From assembly GCA_029237695.1 (NCBI GenBank), contig JAQRGA010000042.1, forward strand, positions 1,674,001 to 1,738,000: 64,000 nucleotides of DNA, read 5' to 3'. The notes beneath the pieces were generated by a model. It was not told the origin of the DNA, ran no database searches, and saw only the letters and a list, made by a program, of their open reading frames with translations. Below are positions 36,679-45,169 of the stretch, in pieces (within the stretch, counting starts at the first letter, position 1; the number at the start of each line of letters is the position of its first letter). Position numbers and translations under genes: made by a program. The DNA comes from Conchocele bisecta. Taxonomy: Eukaryota > Mollusca > Bivalvia > Lucinida > Thyasiridae.

Positions 36679-36704
36679 GATTCCTATGCTCCGCCTGGGA
36701 ATTC
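36679..36704. repeat. short hairpin element resembling a dispersed palindromic repeat
   Basis: The sequence GATTCCTATGCTCCGCCTGGGAATTC folds into a small hairpin (ATTCC at 36680-36684 with GGAAT at 36698-36702). It resembles the TTCCCATGCTCCGCGTGGGAA type of intergenic palindrome that I recall from many unrelated bacteria. It is relatively GC-rich and lies just before the probably foreign permease gene. Confidence 0.35.
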
Positions 36705-36803
36705 ATATTCGCTTTTATTATTATAAAGTGGGTCTAAATTTTTTAAATTCTTTTAAAGAAGGATGAGATAAACTTGTCTCAGGCTATATAAAGGTTTCTT
36801 ACT

Positions 36804-37844
36804 ATGGAATATGCAATACTTTTTTTTGATGCTCTTTTAGAACTATCATACGCTATGTCACCATATATACTTTTTGGTTTATTTTTTGCAGGGATACTGC
36901 ATGAACTGGTACCAGATACTCTAGTTACTAAACATCTTGGTAAAAAAAATATAGGCTCGGTCATAAAATCTACGCTCTTTGGAATACCTCTGCCTGTGTG
37001 TTCATGCGGTGTAATTCCCTTAGCATCAAGCATAAAAAAAAGTGGTGCAAGTAAAGGCTCGACTCTCTCTTTTTTAATCTCCACACCAATAACAGGTATA
37101 GATTCTATCCTCGCTACTTACGGTATGTTTGGTTGGATTTTTACAATATATAGAGCTATAACCTCTATGGTTATCGCCATGGTAGCAGGGATACTGTCAA
37201 ACTATCTTGACAAAGAGATAATTGAGGATCCTAAACATGAAAAACACTGTTGCTCTTCAAATGATTCCTGCTCAATAAAAAAAAAGTATGAAAAAAAAAG
37301 ATTCTTCTTTGTCTCATCAATGAAATACGCCTTTGTCACTCTTTTTGGTGATATTGCTAAACCTCTATTTTTAGGTCTTATCATAGGTGCCTTGATAACA
37401 ATTGCCATACCTCAAAATCTAAGTGAAATTCTAATAGAGTACTCTTGGCTTTCATACATCATCGTTATAATTATAGCTGTGCCTATGTATGTTTGTGCTA
37501 CTGCATCACTTCCAATAGCCGCTGCACTTATGATAGCAGGTGTAAGTCCTGGCGCTGCTTTTATATTTTTAAGTGCTGGACCTGCTACAAATACTGTGAC
37601 CATAGGGGTAGTTAAAACTATGTTTGGTAAAATATCTTTGTATATCTATCTTGGAGTTATTATCATCGGGAGTATCATTTTTGGTTTAGGGCTTGATTAT
37701 ATTTTTAGCATAAACTCTATAGATGCTGTCTCGCTTATACACATACATGAAAAAGTTGGATTCATAGAAATATTAAGCAGTTCAGTTTTATGGACATTGA
37801 TCCTGTATTTCATGGTAAAACCTTACTTTAAAAAAAAGGTTTAA
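36804..37844 (+). CDS. SO_0444-type Cu/Zn efflux permease (ArsP-like), probably acquired
   Basis: This is a 346-residue polytopic membrane protein of the PF03773 permease family. The motif PLPVCSCGVIPLASSIKK in the first half, its echo with ATASLPIAAALM in the second, and a cytoplasmic cysteine-rich loop (HCCSSNDSCS) fit SO_0444-family metal efflux proteins rather than plain ArsP. About eight membrane helices are visible. Codon choice (more CTT, CTC and CTG) differs from the flanking genes, and the gene sits against a truncated phoH, so transfer is likely. No metal-responsive regulator is adjacent. Confidence 0.82.
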   Translation: MEYAILFFDALLELSYAMSPYILFGLFFAGILHELVPDTLVTKHLGKKNIGSVIKSTLFGIPLPVCSCGVIPLASSIKKSGASKGSTLSFLISTPITGIDSILATYGMFGWIFTIYRAITSMVIAMVAGILSNYLDKEIIEDPKHEKHCCSSNDSCSIKKKYEKKRFFFVSSMKYAFVTLFGDIAKPLFLGLIIGALITIAIPQNLSEILIEYSWLSYIIVIIIAVPMYVCATASLPIAAALMIAGVSPGAAFIFLSAGPATNTVTIGVVKTMFGKISLYIYLGVIIIGSIIFGLGLDYIFSINSIDAVSLIHIHEKVGFIEILSSSVLWTLILYFMVKPYFKKKV

Positions 37845-37983
37845 AGATATTTTGTACTTGGTTTAATATTAAATTTCTCATAAAGTATAATTTATAACTC
37901 ATTTTTATTCATGTTCCATAAATGAAATAATTTTAAATACATGTGAAACTATCAGCTTAACTTTATCACTTTTTATTGTTAAT

Positions 37984-38486
37984 ATGATATTAGAAAAAGA
38001 TATTATTTTGGGAATAGGTCATGCTGGTAAGGGAAAACCTACCTCGCAATGGCAATATTACTATTTTTGAAGAGAAATATTCTAGAATTATATTAACTGA
38101 GGCAGCTATGGAAGTAGGAAAAAACCAAATCATACCTCAAACCTATATACGGTATTTTATATAATATAATATATTTTGATGATGTAAATAATTCATTTAT
38201 CATATTAGATAAAGCACAAAACACAACTCATGAACAGATGATGATATTTCTTACACACCTAGCTTTTAATTCAAAATGTATCATAATAGGAGATCCATCA
38301 CAAACAGATTTGCATTCAAATAAAACTTCAGGACTAGTACATACAAAGAAAATATTATATAATATTATATAATTAGCTTTTAAAACTTTTACATCAAAAG
38401 ATGTAGTAAAAAATCCACTTGTTGAAAAGATAATTAATGCATACGATAAGAACCGTAAACTGTTGGCAAGAATGCATTCCAAATAA
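37984..38486 (+). pseudogene. phoH: decayed phoH
   Basis: This is the remnant of the PhoH ATPase that normally precedes pgpH-ybeY. The Walker A region is recognisable but broken (GHAGKGKPT in place of GPAGTGKT). A frameshift follows near 38045-38075. Further matches are RIILTEAAMEVG, YLKPIYGILY, then FIILDKAQNTTHEQM (Walker B with DK instead of DE) and IIIGDPSQTDL. An in-frame stop lies at about 38370, then KDVVKNPLVEKI up to TAA at 38486. The N-terminal third is missing altogether; the permease gene stands in its place. Confidence 0.85.
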
Positions 38487-38506
38487 AAGATTAAGGTAAT
38501 CATATA

Positions 38507-40858
38507 ATGTTACTTTTAGGAAAAAGCCTAAAACGGCGAAAACTTGAAAAAGAAGGTTTAGCGAGCTCCAAAAAACTATTAAAACAAGATCAAACAATTG
38601 GATATATTATAAATAAATCCAAATTAGTCAGTTTTTTTATCTTGTTTATAGTATGGCTTGTCTGTGCCATGGTTTTAATAATGCCTTCAACTACTAGTAA
38701 ATATAATTTTTATCTCGTAAAGGGGCAACAGGCACCAAAAACCGTATATTCTGAACTTAATTTTGTTTATCTTGACAAAATAGCTACGACTCAAAAACGA
38801 TTATTTGCAAAGAAATCTGTTCCTGCAATATATGAAATAGATAATACAATTTGCAAAAAAAATTTAGAGAAAGCTGATAAGACATTAAACAATTTAGGCA
38901 GTATAATAAGCAAGAATAAAACAGTTAAAACAGTTTCTAAGATACAAAAACAATTAATTTCACCATTGCTTCTAATTACTAAAGATAAAAAAAGATTAGA
39001 TTTATTTAATAGTAAATTAGCCAATATATTGTATAGAGGTATTATTCAGAAAAAAGATTTGGATAATATAGTTAAAAGCAAAAATTTCAAAATATGTATT
39101 ATTGACAGTAATAATCATATTAGACCAAAGGAAAGTATTAGGAATATACCAACTCCCGAAGAAGCAGCTAAAGAATTTGCAAATGCAGTTGTTATGGATT
39201 ATTCTCCTAAAAATAGATCTATTTTACGGCAAACTCTTTATAGCATGGCTCTAAATTTTATCTCACCTAATCTCACTTACAATAAAAGTTTAACTGAGAT
39301 TGAGCAAAAAATTTTTGCATCTTCTACAAAGAATGAAGTTTACAAAGAAGTAGGAAAGGGAGATTTAATACTTAAAAAAGGTGAAAAAGTAACTCCTGAG
39401 CTTTTAGCAAAATTTTCAGCTTATGAAAAAGAAAAAAGTAAAAAATTAATGTATGCCAATTTTTGGATTAATTTTACTTATAATCTCTTAATAAGTTTTA
39501 TATTAACAATTATAACAGCAATTTTTTTATATAATTTATATCCAAAACTATTACTTAGTAATCAAAAAATGGGTACAATTGCGTCAGTAATAAGCATTTC
39601 TGTTATTGCTATATTTATATCAATAAAAATTTTTGCATCTTTCGCCGCCGATTATAATCTTCCTAACAATCTTATAACATGCATCATTCCGTTAGCACTG
39701 GCACCTGTATTACTAAGTGTCTTAATTGGATTAAGAGCTGCTACTTTTGCCAGTCTACTAATAGCATTTATTGCTGCGATAAAATTACAGGATTATAATG
39801 TAATAATTGTCGGAATGGCGTTGTGTTGTTTTACGGCCTATTTTGTACATGGCTCAAGAAATTACAAAGAATATTTTGTAAAATCAGTGATCTCTATTTC
39901 ACTTGTTTTAATACCAATTGAATTATTTGGTCATCTAAAGCTAATTCTTGCAATGCCGGATTTAATTCCATGGTTTGTATTATTGAGCATGATTAATGGC
40001 ATAGTTACAGGTATTATAGCATTGGCTTTACTATTTATTATTGAATCAACATTCAAAATAAGTACAGATATGAGCCTTCTCAGTTTATGCGATTATAATC
40101 ATCCACTACTAAAAAGATTGCAGTTAGAGGCTCCAGGCACATATCATCACTGTCTTGTTGTTGCAACACTGGCAGAACAGGCATGCGAAGCAATTGGGGC
40201 AAATCCTATCAAAGCAAGAGTATGTGCTCTTTTTCATGATATTGGAAAACTAACTAAACCTGAATATTTCACAGAAAATAATATTGCAAGTGCTAATAGA
40301 CACACGACATTAAAACCGGGAATAAGCTGTATGATAATTATGAATCACGTAAAAGAAGGAATGAACTTAGCAATTAAGTATAAACTAAGCTATATAATTA
40401 AAGCTGGAATTGAACAACACCATGGTACAGATTTAGTATATTATTTTTATAGAAGAGCACTAGAAGCACACGATGGGAAAACGAAATTGATTACAGAAAA
40501 AGAATATAGATACCCCGGCCCTAAACCAATGGAAAAAGAGGTGGTAATATTAAGCCTAGCAGATATCTGTGAAGCAGCTTCAAGGTCTTTAGAAAAGCCA
40601 ACACCATCAAAAATAGAAACTTTGGTTTGGGAAATTATTAGAAAAAGAATCATGGATGGTCAGCTCGATAGTGCAGATCTTACATTTAATGAATTAGCAA
40701 AAGCAAAAGCCAGTTTTATAAAAACATTAAACTCGATGCTGCACACAAGAATCAGCTATCCTTCAGATGAGGAAAATAAAAATGAAAACGATTTATTCCA
40801 AGCCGCAAAAAAGCAGAATAAAAATAACCGGAAAAATATTCAAAAGCCTAATCGCTAA
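38507..40858 (+). CDS. pgpH: 7TM-HD cyclic-di-AMP phosphodiesterase-like protein
   Basis: This is a 783-residue member of the 7TM-HD family (PgpH, YqfF). After an N-terminal helix (about 43-60) there is a large extracytoplasmic 7TMR-HDED domain (to about 330), seven membrane helices (about 330-520) and a cytoplasmic HD domain with YHHCLVVATLAEQA, LFHDIGK (His577-Asp578), EQHHGTDL and LADICEAASRS. PgpH hydrolyses c-di-AMP. No c-di-AMP cyclase is in this window. It lies in the conserved phoH-pgpH-ybeY-CBS operon, whose first gene is decayed here. Confidence 0.93.
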   Translation: MLLLGKSLKRRKLEKEGLASSKKLLKQDQTIGYIINKSKLVSFFILFIVWLVCAMVLIMPSTTSKYNFYLVKGQQAPKTVYSELNFVYLDKIATTQKRLFAKKSVPAIYEIDNTICKKNLEKADKTLNNLGSIISKNKTVKTVSKIQKQLISPLLLITKDKKRLDLFNSKLANILYRGIIQKKDLDNIVKSKNFKICIIDSNNHIRPKESIRNIPTPEEAAKEFANAVVMDYSPKNRSILRQTLYSMALNFISPNLTYNKSLTEIEQKIFASSTKNEVYKEVGKGDLILKKGEKVTPELLAKFSAYEKEKSKKLMYANFWINFTYNLLISFILTIITAIFLYNLYPKLLLSNQKMGTIASVISISVIAIFISIKIFASFAADYNLPNNLITCIIPLALAPVLLSVLIGLRAATFASLLIAFIAAIKLQDYNVIIVGMALCCFTAYFVHGSRNYKEYFVKSVISISLVLIPIELFGHLKLILAMPDLIPWFVLLSMINGIVTGIIALALLFIIESTFKISTDMSLLSLCDYNHPLLKRLQLEAPGTYHHCLVVATLAEQACEAIGANPIKARVCALFHDIGKLTKPEYFTENNIASANRHTTLKPGISCMIIMNHVKEGMNLAIKYKLSYIIKAGIEQHHGTDLVYYFYRRALEAHDGKTKLITEKEYRYPGPKPMEKEVVILSLADICEAASRSLEKPTPSKIETLVWEIIRKRIMDGQLDSADLTFNELAKAKASFIKTLNSMLHTRISYPSDEENKNENDLFQAAKKQNKNNRKNIQKPNR

Positions 40859-41270
40859 AATAACAGAACTAACAAATTTAGATATAAAATCCAATCAGAT
40901 AATTTCTATAAGCTTTGTAGGGCCAAGAACAATTGCTAAAATTAATAAAATATTTGTTGGACATGCAGGAATTACCGATGTGATTTCTTTTGATTACAGA
41001 ACCAATGATATAATGGATAATGATGTTGCAATAGAATTAATTATCTGTATCAATAAAGCTGAGTATGAAGTAGCAGAGCGTAGTGAAACATATTTTGCAA
41101 AAGAGATCATACTCTATATTGTTCACGGCATATTACATATGACAGGATTTGATGATTTAACTTCTAGAGATAGAGTTCTAATGAGACAAAAAGAGAAAAT
41201 TATAATCTCTGAACTTGAGAAAGAATATAATTTTAAAGATATTTTTAGATTAGGATGTTTACATAAATAA
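40782..41270 (+). CDS. ybeY: rRNA maturation factor / endoribonuclease YbeY
   Basis: This is a 162-residue metal-dependent RNase involved in 16S rRNA 3'-end maturation. VGHAGITDVISFDYR and the zinc motif HGILHMTGFDD (from about residue 115) are present. The third ligand position is Asp where many proteins have His, as in other HGxLHxxGxxD YbeY variants, so this is probably functional. I prefer ATG 40782, with GAGG 9 bases upstream, over ATG 40767; either start overlaps the end of pgpH. Confidence 0.92.
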   Translation: MKTIYSKPQKSRIKITGKIFKSLIAKITELTNLDIKSNQIISISFVGPRTIAKINKIFVGHAGITDVISFDYRTNDIMDNDVAIELIICINKAEYEVAERSETYFAKEIILYIVHGILHMTGFDDLTSRDRVLMRQKEKIIISELEKEYNFKDIFRLGCLHK

Positions 41271-41296
41271 CTTAAAGGAGAATTAAGAAAAAGTTT

Positions 41297-42565
41297 ATGC
41301 CAATTGATATTTTAATATTTTTCATATTAATTTTTTTATGGTTTGCTTCAGCTTGGGACTCTTTTATAAAACTGGCTAGAGGACGAATCAGAAAGATAGA
41401 ATTAAAAAATAAAAAACTCGCAAAAAAGATAGAATCATGGTTAGATAATTCATATATATATCAAATTATATTTAAGTTTATCAATTATTTCATAATTACT
41501 ATTATAACTCTACTGATTCTAGATTATTTAAAGAGTAATTATAATCTAACTCAAAATTCAAATTATTTAATTATCCCCCTTCTAACAGCTATCATTATCC
41601 CAATATTATTAGTAATGATATCTGAACTTATAATTAAAAAATTTGTCATCAGACATGATATTAAAATTTTAGTACTCACAATGCCTTTTGTTAAATTATT
41701 AGATTATTCTTTACTTTATCCAATAATAAAACTGATAAATATACTTTATAAACAATTTTTTAATGCAAAACCTAAAAAAGAGGAAGAAAAAGTCTCTACA
41801 GAAGAAGAAATTTTATCTCTTCTTGAAAATGATGATTCATTAGAGGCGAATAAAAATTCGTTAGAAGAAGATGAAAAACAAATGATAAAAGGTATATTTG
41901 AACTTGATGACACAACTGTTAAAGAAATTATGACACCTCGAGTAGATGTAAAAGGTATTCCTATTTCAGCCAGCATTGAAGATGCATTAAAGTTATTCAT
42001 ATTCACAGGTCATAGCAGAATACCTACATATCAGAATAGTGTAGATGAGATTACAGGAATTATTTTAGCAAAAGATTTTTTAGATATTAATCAAACTAAA
42101 AATAGTACACTTGAAAAAATGTCACATAAACCTATTTATATTCCTGAAACAAAAAGTACAGGTGAACTATTAGATGAATTAAGAAGTTCTCATAATCATT
42201 TTTCCGTAGTTATAGATGAGTATGGAGGAACTGCAGGTATTGTAACACTAGAAGATATTTTAGAAGAAATAGTGGGCGAAATTCATGATGAGCATGAATC
42301 AAATAGAGAATCTGAGCCATATTTTGAAAAAGATGGCTCAATAATAATTGATGCAAGAATTCCTATTGACGAATTGAATGAACTGCTTAAAATAACATTA
42401 CCTGAAGATGATGATGTCGATACTATCGGTGGATTAATATGTAGCCAATTGGGGAAAATACCTGAAATTGAAGAAGAGTTAATACTTAAAAATATGCTTA
42501 GCATAAAGGTTCTAAAATCGGATAAACGTAGAGTTATGACATTAAAAATACGTATATTAAATTAA
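41297..42565 (+). CDS. CBS-domain transporter-associated membrane protein (CorC/HlyC, UPF0053 family)
   Basis: This is a 422-residue protein. Membrane helices in the first 150 residues (DUF21-like, degenerate) precede a pair of CBS domains (about 210-335, with IMTPRVDVKGIPI and FSVVIDEYGGTAGIVTLEDILEEIVGEI) and a C-terminal CorC/HlyC domain (about 345-420, DDVDTIGGLI). Family members are linked to magnesium or cobalt homeostasis; despite the HlyC name there is no evidence of toxin function. It follows ybeY by 26 bases, completing the operon. Confidence 0.88.
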   Translation: MPIDILIFFILIFLWFASAWDSFIKLARGRIRKIELKNKKLAKKIESWLDNSYIYQIIFKFINYFIITIITLLILDYLKSNYNLTQNSNYLIIPLLTAIIIPILLVMISELIIKKFVIRHDIKILVLTMPFVKLLDYSLLYPIIKLINILYKQFFNAKPKKEEEKVSTEEEILSLLENDDSLEANKNSLEEDEKQMIKGIFELDDTTVKEIMTPRVDVKGIPISASIEDALKLFIFTGHSRIPTYQNSVDEITGIILAKDFLDINQTKNSTLEKMSHKPIYIPETKSTGELLDELRSSHNHFSVVIDEYGGTAGIVTLEDILEEIVGEIHDEHESNRESEPYFEKDGSIIIDARIPIDELNELLKITLPEDDDVDTIGGLICSQLGKIPEIEEELILKNMLSIKVLKSDKRRVMTLKIRILN

Positions 42566-42591
42566 AAATAAAATTATACACAAGGATGATT

Positions 42592-43185
42592 ATGAACTTA
42601 TTTAGACATAAAAATAATTTTTTTTTAACAATAAGCTCTATTTTTTCTATTTATTTTACTTTTATTTCAATTGGTTTCTCGCAAAATATAAATTCTAGAA
42701 ATTATCAGGTACAAATAATAACATTGCTCAAGAATAACGAAACTAAGCTTAATATTCTTACTGAAAGATTCAAATATCTTCAGGATAATTATGTAATACT
42801 TAATCAAAATATTAACAATATTAATCGAGATTTAAGATCAGAACAACAAGCAAATAGACAGCTTAAAAATGAAATTAAGGTTTTAAAAGAGCAAACCAAT
42901 AAAGATCGTAAATATATGCAACATGCATTAAACAGTGCTGTAGATAAAATAGCAAAAGAAACAAGTAACGCTATAAATAGTAGAGCATATTCACTCCAAA
43001 AGACTCAAAGTGAAAAACAAAATTTTAAGACAAATAATTTTTATAAATATAAAGTACAATCAGGAGCTACTTTAAGTGCTATTGCGAAAGCTTATAAAGT
43101 ATCAGTTAATTCTATAAGAGAAGCTAATAATCTAGATAATGATATAATAAAGGTTGGGCAAACTTTATATATCCCCAAAAAATAA
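42592..43185 (+). CDS. secreted coiled-coil LysM protein
   Basis: This is a 197-residue protein. The ATG at 42592 is used because AAGGA lies at proper spacing; the ATG at 42586 abuts the ribosome-binding site. An N-terminal hydrophobic segment (about 12-32) is a signal peptide or anchor. A long coiled coil (about 35-125) follows, and then one LysM domain (YKVQSGATLSAIAKAYKVSVNSI) at the C-terminus. It probably binds peptidoglycan in the periplasm. It lies between the CBS-protein gene and the LolA-like gene on the same strand. Confidence 0.8.
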   Translation: MNLFRHKNNFFLTISSIFSIYFTFISIGFSQNINSRNYQVQIITLLKNNETKLNILTERFKYLQDNYVILNQNINNINRDLRSEQQANRQLKNEIKVLKEQTNKDRKYMQHALNSAVDKIAKETSNAINSRAYSLQKTQSEKQNFKTNNFYKYKVQSGATLSAIAKAYKVSVNSIREANNLDNDIIKVGQTLYIPKK

Positions 43186-43200
43186 AGGGATTAGTAAAAT

Positions 43201-43953
43201 ATGAATATAGTAGATAGAAAAATATTATTGAGACAATTTATAATAATTTGCTTTATTGGCTTATTATCATTTTCCCTCCATGCCAGTGAAAAATATACAG
43301 CAAAAAGATTTCTATTTATAATGAGAAGAAATCATCCTGTAAATACCTGGGGCATATTCAATGGCGAAATATCACAAAGAAGAAAAAGTTCATCTTCAAT
43401 TACTACAGTCAATTATCCAATAAGACTTGGAATTAGATTTACCGACACTAGATTACTAGCACAAATAGTAGTTGATAATAAGGAAAAATATACGATAGGT
43501 CAACCTTATACTCAATCTTCACCATCACTTATTGTAGATAATCAAAATAGTATGTATAAATTAGCAGATCTCGGTCTACGCCCTGACGACATAACCATGA
43601 CTTTTATTTACTGGAAGTTTGTAAAAGAACTAAAAAATAAAAATGTCAGTGGAGAGTCTTGCCGAGTATTTAAATTAATTAATCCAAAAACAAAAGAGAT
43701 AGTAATAATATATGTAAGTACGGCATACTTCTTTACTCTTAAAGCTGAATGGATAAAACCTAATAAAATAAAAGCCTATAGAACTTTAGATGTTAAAGTA
43801 TTTAAAAAAGTTAAAGATTTATGGACTCCAAGCGAATTTACAATATCCGGTCCAGGCTGGAGAACAAAAGTTAATTTTGCTAAAATAGATCTTGGACATG
43901 TAAAAAATAAAATACCTAAAAACCTATTTGCAGAAAAATCTATTAAAAAATAG
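43201..43953 (+). CDS. outer-membrane lipoprotein-sorting (LolA-like) protein
   Basis: This is a 250-residue exported protein with a signal peptide (about 1-30, ending near LHAS). The mature part is strand-rich, with RLGIRFTDTRLLAQIVVDN, LRPDDITMTFIYWKF and the terminal GPGWRTKVNFAKIDLG. This pattern resembles LolA-like outer-membrane lipoprotein-sorting domain proteins (DUF4292/PF17131 type). It is not classical LolA, and no lolB is seen. Placement near lpxL-type and LysM genes fits an envelope role. Family assignment is moderate. Confidence 0.6.
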   Translation: MNIVDRKILLRQFIIICFIGLLSFSLHASEKYTAKRFLFIMRRNHPVNTWGIFNGEISQRRKSSSSITTVNYPIRLGIRFTDTRLLAQIVVDNKEKYTIGQPYTQSSPSLIVDNQNSMYKLADLGLRPDDITMTFIYWKFVKELKNKNVSGESCRVFKLINPKTKEIVIIYVSTAYFFTLKAEWIKPNKIKAYRTLDVKVFKKVKDLWTPSEFTISGPGWRTKVNFAKIDLGHVKNKIPKNLFAEKSIKK

Positions 43954-43989
43954 CCAAACTATGAAAAGATAATTAATAATTATTAGGAT

Positions 43990-44916
43990 TTATCGTTTTG
44001 TTTTTCTATTGATATCAAGCCATCTGCGATGACACCATAGCCATTGTTCAGGTTGCTTTCTTATTTGAGTTTCTAAAGCCGTTGTGAACATTTGTGTCAA
44101 AATTTGAAGATCTTTTATTTTATCACCGGTACTTTTTTCAAGCTTAAATGGTCCGGCAATATTAAATTCATAATCAAAATTATCATTTAATCTTCTACCT
44201 GTTAGAAGTACCATCGATGCACCTGTTTTTATCTGAAGCAATGCTGCAGAAAAATGTGTTCTTGCAGGATGTCCAAAAAAAGTCGTTTCTACACCTTCAC
44301 TCGTGCCGGCATGCTGATCTAACAAAAGACCTACTGCTCCGCCTGATCTTAAGGCTTTTAGTAAATACTTAATAGCATTTTTTTTAGAACATAACTTCTG
44401 GTTGAACATTGTCCTTTTTGAATTTATATAATCGCCAATTTTTTTATTATCAAAAGGTCTCATCACACTTAAAGTAGGTCTTAATAAACTGGAAAGAGCC
44501 AGACCTGAAATTTCCCAATTTCCATAATGTGCACTCACAATAATAACTCCTTCAGGATTTTGTAAACCATCTTTTGCTTCTTCATTTAAATAGTTCCAGG
44601 TTATATGTTCATCTAGATTATCAGGAGTTAAAAATTGATCTACCTTTACTATTTCCACAAAAAATTTACCAAAATGGTTAAAGGTTTTCTTAGTTATTAT
44701 TTTTGCTTCAGTGATGTCTTTAGCTACGCCTGCATGTATTAAATGCTGAATAGCTCTATTTCTATGACGTGCATCTAATAAATACGCAAGATTAGAAAAA
44801 TAAATAGAAAGTTTAAATGCAATTTTCAGAGGTAATAAACGTATAATTATAATAAATATCATAATAAAAAAATATTCTACATTAACGATAAACAGGTTTT
44901 TTTTCTTTTTTGACAT
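43990..44916 (-). CDS. lpxL: lipid A acyltransferase (LpxL/HtrB-like)
   Basis: This is a 308-residue member of the lysophospholipid/lauroyl acyltransferase family. An N-terminal membrane helix is followed by the catalytic H-x4-E motif HYGNWE near residue 133, then LLLDQHAGTSEGVETTFFG and ARTHFSAALLQIKTGA, and the C-terminal PEQWLWCHRRW. The family adds secondary acyl chains to Kdo-lipid A at the inner membrane. This implies a lipopolysaccharide-type outer membrane. It could also be an LpxM-type paralogue. Confidence 0.88.
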   Translation of the reverse strand: MSKKKKNLFIVNVEYFFIMIFIIIIRLLPLKIAFKLSIYFSNLAYLLDARHRNRAIQHLIHAGVAKDITEAKIITKKTFNHFGKFFVEIVKVDQFLTPDNLDEHITWNYLNEEAKDGLQNPEGVIIVSAHYGNWEISGLALSSLLRPTLSVMRPFDNKKIGDYINSKRTMFNQKLCSKKNAIKYLLKALRSGGAVGLLLDQHAGTSEGVETTFFGHPARTHFSAALLQIKTGASMVLLTGRRLNDNFDYEFNIAGPFKLEKSTGDKIKDLQILTQMFTTALETQIRKQPEQWLWCHRRWLDINRKTKR

Positions 44917-45092
44917 GTAAACAACCTTAGTATGTTTATATTTTTGAATAACTTAGCTTTACTTAATATATAATTAATTTTACTTGAATTCAAAATGATT
45001 TTAAATTATAGTTTCTAGTAATTTTTTACTCTTGAAAGATTATTACTAGTTAAAAACTGTTTATGATATTTCACTAAAAAAGAAACAGTAAC

Positions 45093-45129
45093 AATTAAAG
45101 TCATATATCATTTTTATATGACTTTAATT
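45093..45129 (+). promoter_or_regulatory. perfect 14-bp hairpin in the purA leader
   Basis: AATTAAAGTCATAT (45093-45106) and ATATGACTTTAATT (45116-45129) are perfect inverted repeats around a 9-base loop, 40 bases before the purA ATG. It may be a terminator for upstream transcription, an attenuator, or an operator. No PurR-like site or purine riboswitch core is seen. Confidence 0.5.
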
Positions 45130-45169
45130 AAATAGTATATTATTTATTTTATAAATTAGAGGTAGGAAA

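Noticed and set aside
40782..41270. Loss of the third zinc ligand in YbeY (His to Asp)
   Set aside because: The HGxLHxxGxxD form occurs in normal YbeY proteins of other phyla, so this is a variant and not damage.
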